From CAYXOX01 sp964466745 (GTDB lineage Bacteria; Pseudomonadota; Alphaproteobacteria; Rhodobacterales; Rhodobacteraceae): a stretch of DNA of 9,466 nucleotides. The position numbers were made by a program, and so were the translations under genes. Location of the stretch: positions 1 to 9,466 of the forward strand of contig CAYXOX010000120.1 in the NCBI GenBank assembly GCA_964466745.1, in the 5' to 3' direction. This document shows positions 7,044 to 9,466 of the stretch, in pieces; position 1 is the first letter of the stretch; each line of letters opens with the position of its first letter. The notes beneath the pieces are model-generated. The model saw nothing but the letters and a program-made list of their open reading frames with translations, ran no database searches and was not told the origin of the DNA.

Positions 7044-7952
7044 TCAGGCAAATATCATCGACGAGAGCTTGCGACGGCCGTTGAGGGCCACGGGATCGGT
7101 GGGCTTGAGCGCCTCGAAGATGGTGAAGAGCTGCGCCTTTGCGGCCCCGTCGTTCCACTCCCGGTCCTGCCGGAAAAGCTCGAGGAGCTCGTCCACCGCC
7201 CCCGCGACGTCACCGCTGGCGTGAAGCGCCTTGGCCAGATCGAAGCGCGCGGCATGATCCGCCGGGTCGGTCTCCACGCGGGCGCGCAGTTCGGCAACCG
7301 GGCCCGCTTCCGCTGCCTGGCGGGCAAGGGCGATCTGCGCCCGCGCCGCCTCGATTTCCGGCGCGGCTGCAATCTCGGCCGGCGCTCCGTTCAAAATCGC
7401 CTCCGCCTGGTCCACGTCCTGCATCGCGATATGCGCGCGGGCGAGCCCGCCATAGGCCGCGGCACTCGCCGGCTCTTCCCCGAGGATGGCGGCGAAGGTC
7501 TGCGCGGCGTCTGCGGCAGCGCCCTCCGCCAGCATCTGTTCGGCGGCCTCGAGGGCTTCCCCAAGTCCGCCGTCACCGGCGACTGCGGCCACCCTGTCGA
7601 TGAAGGCCTTGATTTCCGAGGCAGGCAGGGCGCCCTGGAAGCCGTCCACCGGCTGCCCCTGCCAGAAGGCGTAAACCGTGGGGATCGACTGGATCCTGAG
7701 TTGCGCCGCGATCTGCTGGTTCTGGTCAACGTCGACCTTCACCATGCGCACCCGGCCACCGGCGCCCTGCACCGCGGCTTCGAGCGCCGGGCCCAGCGTC
7801 TTGCACGGGCCGCACCACGGCGCCCAGAAATCGACGATGACCGGCACCTCGCGGCTCGCCTCGACGACATCGGCCATGAAGGTGGCCTCGGACGCATCCT
7901 TGATCAGGTCGTCCTTGGGCGCGGCCTTGGCGCCCGTTCCGAGTTCGAGCAT
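7044..7952 (-). CDS. ybbN: thioredoxin-fold co-chaperone, YbbN/CnoX type
   Basis: A 302-residue protein with an N-terminal thioredoxin domain (about 18-120) and a helical, Ala/Glu-rich C-terminal half (about 125-302) of the kind that forms TPR-like repeats in YbbN/CnoX. The active site is VDFWAPWCGPCKTLGP, with Cys47 and Cys50, and the cis-proline lies in QSIPTVYAFWQGQ. E. coli YbbN lacks the first cysteine, so this copy looks redox-competent, as reported for alphaproteobacterial CnoX proteins. Family knowledge suggests it protects substrates from oxidation and aggregation and hands them to GroEL or DnaK. The start at 7952 (MLELGTGAKA) has GGGGG seven bases or less upstream; the open frame continues further upstream but non-protein-like. 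There is no signal peptide, so it is cytoplasmic. It leads a three-gene unit with the Lon-domain and Trm112 genes. Confidence 0.93.
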   Translation of the reverse strand: MLELGTGAKAAPKDDLIKDASEATFMADVVEASREVPVIVDFWAPWCGPCKTLGPALEAAVQGAGGRVRMVKVDVDQNQQIAAQLRIQSIPTVYAFWQGQPVDGFQGALPASEIKAFIDRVAAVAGDGGLGEALEAAEQMLAEGAAADAAQTFAAILGEEPASAAAYGGLARAHIAMQDVDQAEAILNGAPAEIAAAPEIEAARAQIALARQAAEAGPVAELRARVETDPADHAARFDLAKALHASGDVAGAVDELLELFRQDREWNDGAAKAQLFTIFEALKPTDPVALNGRRKLSSMIFA

Positions 7953-7980
7953 GGTTTCCCCCGTTTCATCCGTGTTCGGG

Positions 7981-8011
7981 CATATATGGAAGCTTGTCCG
8001 GGGAAGGCCAA
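7981..8011 (-). promoter_or_regulatory. candidate promoter of the ybbN operon
   Basis: Minus strand: TTGGCC (8006-8011) as -35 and the A+T-rich ATATAT/TATATG cluster (7981-7987) as -10, about 18 bp apart. Transcription would start near 7975 and leave a ~23-nt leader before the ATG at 7952. The cluster stands out against the GC-rich surroundings. The match is imperfect, and sigma specificity is not known. Confidence 0.35.
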
Positions 8012-8077
8012 GGGGGCACGCGCCCCACTTGCGGCACGTGTGCGTCATCCGGGTTCACCCGTTCGGGCTTCTCCGGG

Positions 8078-8866
8078 TCACATCTCGAACGTCGCGAAGA
8101 CCGGCGCGTGGTCCGAAGGCCTTTCCCACCCACGGCAGGCGCGCAGGATGCGCGAGCCCGCGGCCGCGGCGGCAAGGTCGGGCGTTGCCCAGACGTGATC
8201 GAGCCTGCGGCCGCGGTCCGATGCCTCCCAGTCGCGTGCCCGGTAAGACCACCAGCTGTAGAGCCGGCCCTCCGGGATATGGCTGCGCGTGACATCGATC
8301 CAGTTGCCCGCGTCCTGGGCCTCGCCCAGCGCCTCGATCTCCACCGGCGTGTGGCTCACGACCTTCAGCATCTGCCGATGATCCCACACGTCGTCCTCGC
8401 GCGGGGCGATGTTGAGATCGCCAACGAGAATGGCGCGGCTCCGGTCCCCTGCGGCGCCCCAAGTGGCGAGATCGGCAAGGTAGGCGAGTTTCTGGGCGAA
8501 TTTCTCGTTCGCTTCGGGGTCGGGCGTGTCGCCCCCGGCCGGAACGTAGAAATTATGCACGGTCACACCGTTCTCGAGGCGGGCGGCAACGTGGCGCGCG
8601 TGGCCCAGGCCGGCGAAATCCTCGGCGCCGGCATCCTCGATCGGCACCCGCGAGAGAATCGCCACGCCGTTGTAGCCCTTCTCGCCCCGGGCAACCATGT
8701 GGCGGTAGCCCATCTTCGCGAACGCGGCGCCGGGAATCTTCTCGACCGGGCTCTTGCACTCCTGCAGACACAGGATATCCGGCCTTTCTTCGCGCAGCAG
8801 CCTGGCCACGAGATCGGCGCGCAGGCGCACGGAATTGATGTTCCAGGTGGCGAGGGTAAGAGGCAT
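8078..8866 (-). CDS. xth: exodeoxyribonuclease III (AP endonuclease family)
   Basis: A 262-residue enzyme of the ExoIII/APE family. It cuts DNA at abasic sites and removes 3' blocking groups and nucleotides in base excision repair, using Mg2+. All key motifs are present: WNINSVR (Asn9), LQECK (metal-binding Glu36), NFYVPAGGD (Tyr107), VGDLNIAP (catalytic Asp150 and Asn152), RRLDHVWATPDL (Asp223) and the terminal PSDHAPV (Asp252-His253). The length is that of a normal family member. It starts at the ATG at 8866, with GGAG about ten bases upstream. The gene is upstream of the ybbN unit on the same strand, but a 125-bp gap with its own candidate promoter suggests separate control. No clear intrinsic terminator follows the stop codon. 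It is most similar to the XthA2-like exonucleases found in Rhodobacterales beside a response regulator gene. Confidence 0.95.
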   Translation of the reverse strand: MPLTLATWNINSVRLRADLVARLLREERPDILCLQECKSPVEKIPGAAFAKMGYRHMVARGEKGYNGVAILSRVPIEDAGAEDFAGLGHARHVAARLENGVTVHNFYVPAGGDTPDPEANEKFAQKLAYLADLATWGAAGDRSRAILVGDLNIAPREDDVWDHRQMLKVVSHTPVEIEALGEAQDAGNWIDVTRSHIPEGRLYSWWSYRARDWEASDRGRRLDHVWATPDLAAAAAGSRILRACRGWERPSDHAPVFATFEM

Positions 8867-8938
8867 GGGCGGAGTGCTCCGTACTAGGCCGCGTCCTCTT
8901 GCGGGTTCCGTGCGGCGGCTGCAACCGCCCTCGGCGCG
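8867..8938. other. intergenic region upstream of exonuclease III
   Basis: 72 bp with no gene. It contains a small imperfect dyad GGAGTGCTCC (8871-8880) beside the exonuclease start and a GGCGG...CCGCC hairpin (8914-8918/8925-8929) without a T-run. I see no convincing -35/-10 pair for the exonuclease gene. Confidence 0.4.
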
Positions 8939-9160
8939 TCAGCCGTCTTCCCGCATCAGTTTGACGACAGGCAGGAGCCGCGACGCCTCTGCTACGAGGG
9001 CATCCCGCAGGCCCGGGTCGCGCCATCCGTCGGGCACCGCACGGCCGACGATGAGGCTCTTTCGCCGCAGGAGTGCGCCCCGGGGATGTTCCGGCGGATA
9101 GCGCGCCGGCATCCGCTTGAGCGGCGCCGCTCCGACATCCGAGAGTTCGGCTCCGTCAAC
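8939..9160 (-). pseudogene. C-terminal remnant of a DUF2461-family gene
   Basis: About 73 codons, from roughly 9160 to the TGA at 8939, read like the C-terminal third of a DUF2461 protein (function unknown, normally about 210-230 residues). The resemblance rests on LSDVGAAPLKRMPARYPPEH, followed by PRGALLRRKSLIVGRAVPDG, then a helical tail ending LLPVVKLMRE; the LKR.P..YP..HP...LLRRKSL pattern is the family's C-terminal hallmark as I know it. The N-terminal ~150 residues are absent: the open frame upstream runs straight into a transcription terminator (9216-9245). A short ATG start at 9112 exists but has no convincing ribosome site. I read it as a 5'-deleted pseudogene between the response regulator and exonuclease III genes. 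The alternative is a genuine 57-residue protein. Confidence 0.55.
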
Positions 9161-9215
9161 TCGCTGGCAGCTCCGGCATCGTGAAGAACAAGCCGTCAGG
9201 CCGCTGGCAAGCCGG

Positions 9216-9245
9216 AAAAAAAGGCCCGGGCGCGAAGCCCGGGCC
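9216..9245 (-). terminator. strong Rho-independent terminator
   Basis: A perfect 9-bp stem, GGCCCGGGC (9237-9245) with GCCCGGGCC (9223-9231) on the minus strand, a 5-nt TTCGC loop, and seven consecutive T (9216-9222) directly after. It faces the minus strand and ends transcripts of the response regulator gene about 100 nt after its stop codon. Confidence 0.9.
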
Positions 9246-9344
9246 AGTCCAACAGGGAGGTGCCGCGCCATTGCCCCGACGCGACAAGGGGAACTGTTGT
9301 CGAAACGGATGCCGCATCTCGCATCCGTCGCGCATTGACTTGTG
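9216..9344 (-). ncRNA. candidate 3'-UTR-derived small RNA
   Basis: The ~129 nt between the response regulator stop and the end of the terminator T-run are not coding in any convincing frame but are unusually structured. In transcript order there is an 8-bp stem (9321-9328 with 9305-9312, 8-nt loop), a 6-bp stem (9297-9302 with 9282-9287, 9-nt loop), a single-stranded-looking segment holding CACCUCC (9256-9262), and the 9-bp terminator stem with seven U. CACCUCC equals seven bases of the 16S rRNA 3' tail, so it could pair with Shine-Dalgarno sites. The architecture fits a processed 3'-UTR sRNA, but I cannot see expression or a processing site, and it may be a simple trailer. Confidence 0.3.
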
Positions 9345-9348
9345 TCAA
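9335..9348. promoter_or_regulatory. FNR/CRP-like dyad TTGAC-N4-GTCAA
   Basis: A perfect 5-bp inverted repeat with a 4-bp spacer. It resembles the FNR-family box TTGAT-N4-ATCAA with the fifth base of each arm changed. It overlaps the response regulator stop codon (TGA at 9345-9347). On the minus strand it also contains a perfect TTGACA hexamer, but no good -10 follows at 16-18 bp. It may be a true binding site, part of a 3' hairpin, or chance. Confidence 0.3.
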
Positions 9349-9466
9349 GGCATGAGCCGGTAGCCGCCGCTTTCGGTCACCAGAAGCCGGACGTTGGAGG
9401 GGTCGGGTTCGATCTTCTGGCGCAGCCGGTAGATGTGGGTCTCGAGCGTGTGTGTCGTCACGCCCG
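9345..9466 (-). CDS. OmpR/PhoB-type response regulator, C-terminal 39 residues (5' end off window)
   Basis: Only the end of the gene is visible: 39 codons and a TGA at 9345-9347. The peptide contains VTTHTLETHIYRLRQKI, the recognition helix and following turn of the winged-helix DNA-binding domain, then LLVTESGGYRLMP, the C-terminal wing hairpin that ends OmpR/PhoB-family regulators. The receiver domain and its phospho-accepting Asp lie beyond the right edge. Regulators with this ending occur next to exonuclease III in Rhodobacterales and are often annotated as PetR-like, but the visible part is too short to name it. It is on the same strand as exonuclease III and is followed by a strong terminator, so it is transcribed separately from the genes downstream. 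Confidence 0.9.
   Translation of the reverse strand, partial: GVTTHTLETHIYRLRQKIEPDPSNVRLLVTESGGYRLMP

Noticed and set aside
6327..8198. 623-codon plus-strand open frame opposite the Trm112, Lon-domain and ybbN genes
   Set aside because: Antisense to three recognised genes, no domain and no sensible ribosome site. Shadow frame.
8914..8929. GGCGG/CCGCC hairpin as a terminator of the DUF2461 remnant
   Set aside because: The stem is only 5 bp and no T-run follows on either strand.
9117..9338. 73-codon plus-strand open frame and SD-like AGGGAGG at 9254-9260
   Set aside because: It crosses the terminator and the 3' trailer of the response regulator. No ATG follows the AGGGAGG at a suitable distance, and the peptide looks random.
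1..9466. CRISPR arrays, insertion sequences, tRNA or rRNA genes, toxin-antitoxin or phage defence genes
   Set aside because: I looked on both strands and found no repeat-spacer pattern, terminal inverted repeats, transposase motifs, cloverleaf or defence-type protein domain.

Overview
The window is GC-rich chromosomal DNA. Gene order, protein sequences and codon bias point to an alphaproteobacterium of the order Rhodobacterales (Rhodobacter/Roseobacter type). Most of it is ordinary housekeeping sequence with no sign of phage, transposon, plasmid, CRISPR, rRNA or tRNA. The only degraded and unexplained part is the last ~500 bp.

Left block (1-4690, minus strand, read right to left): an amidase-signature enzyme (3347-4690), a DapC-type PLP aminotransferase (1994-3178), and the N-terminal 656 residues of the DNA translocase FtsK (start at 1970, running off the left edge before its Walker A motif). 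The aminotransferase and ftsK are 23 bp apart and look co-transcribed. The amidase is separated from them by 168 bp with a candidate promoter.

Centre (4691-6150): a divergent 116-bp intergenic region, then one plus-strand gene (4807-6033) for a UbiH/UbiF/COQ6-type FAD hydroxylase of ubiquinone synthesis. A 13-bp perfect repeat inside a ~22-bp near-repeat lies just before and just after this gene. The convergent gap after it holds an A+T-rich motif (6083-6106).

Right block (6151-8866, minus): exonuclease III (8078-8866), then, after a 125-bp gap with a candidate promoter, a tight three-gene unit: a YbbN/CnoX-type thioredoxin with an intact WCGPC (7044-7952), a Lon-substrate-binding-domain protein (6372-7016) and a Trm112-family small protein (6151-6375), the last two joined by an ATGA overlap. 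The set suggests protein quality control and translation-factor methylation.

Right edge (8867-9466): the C-terminal 39 residues of an OmpR/PhoB-type response regulator (stop at 9345), followed by a structured ~130-nt 3' region (an FNR-like dyad, two hairpins, a segment matching the 16S 3' tail, and a strong intrinsic terminator). Beyond it is what looks like the 3' remnant of a DUF2461-family gene. The structured 3' region (possible small RNA) and the gene remnant are the most interesting parts.
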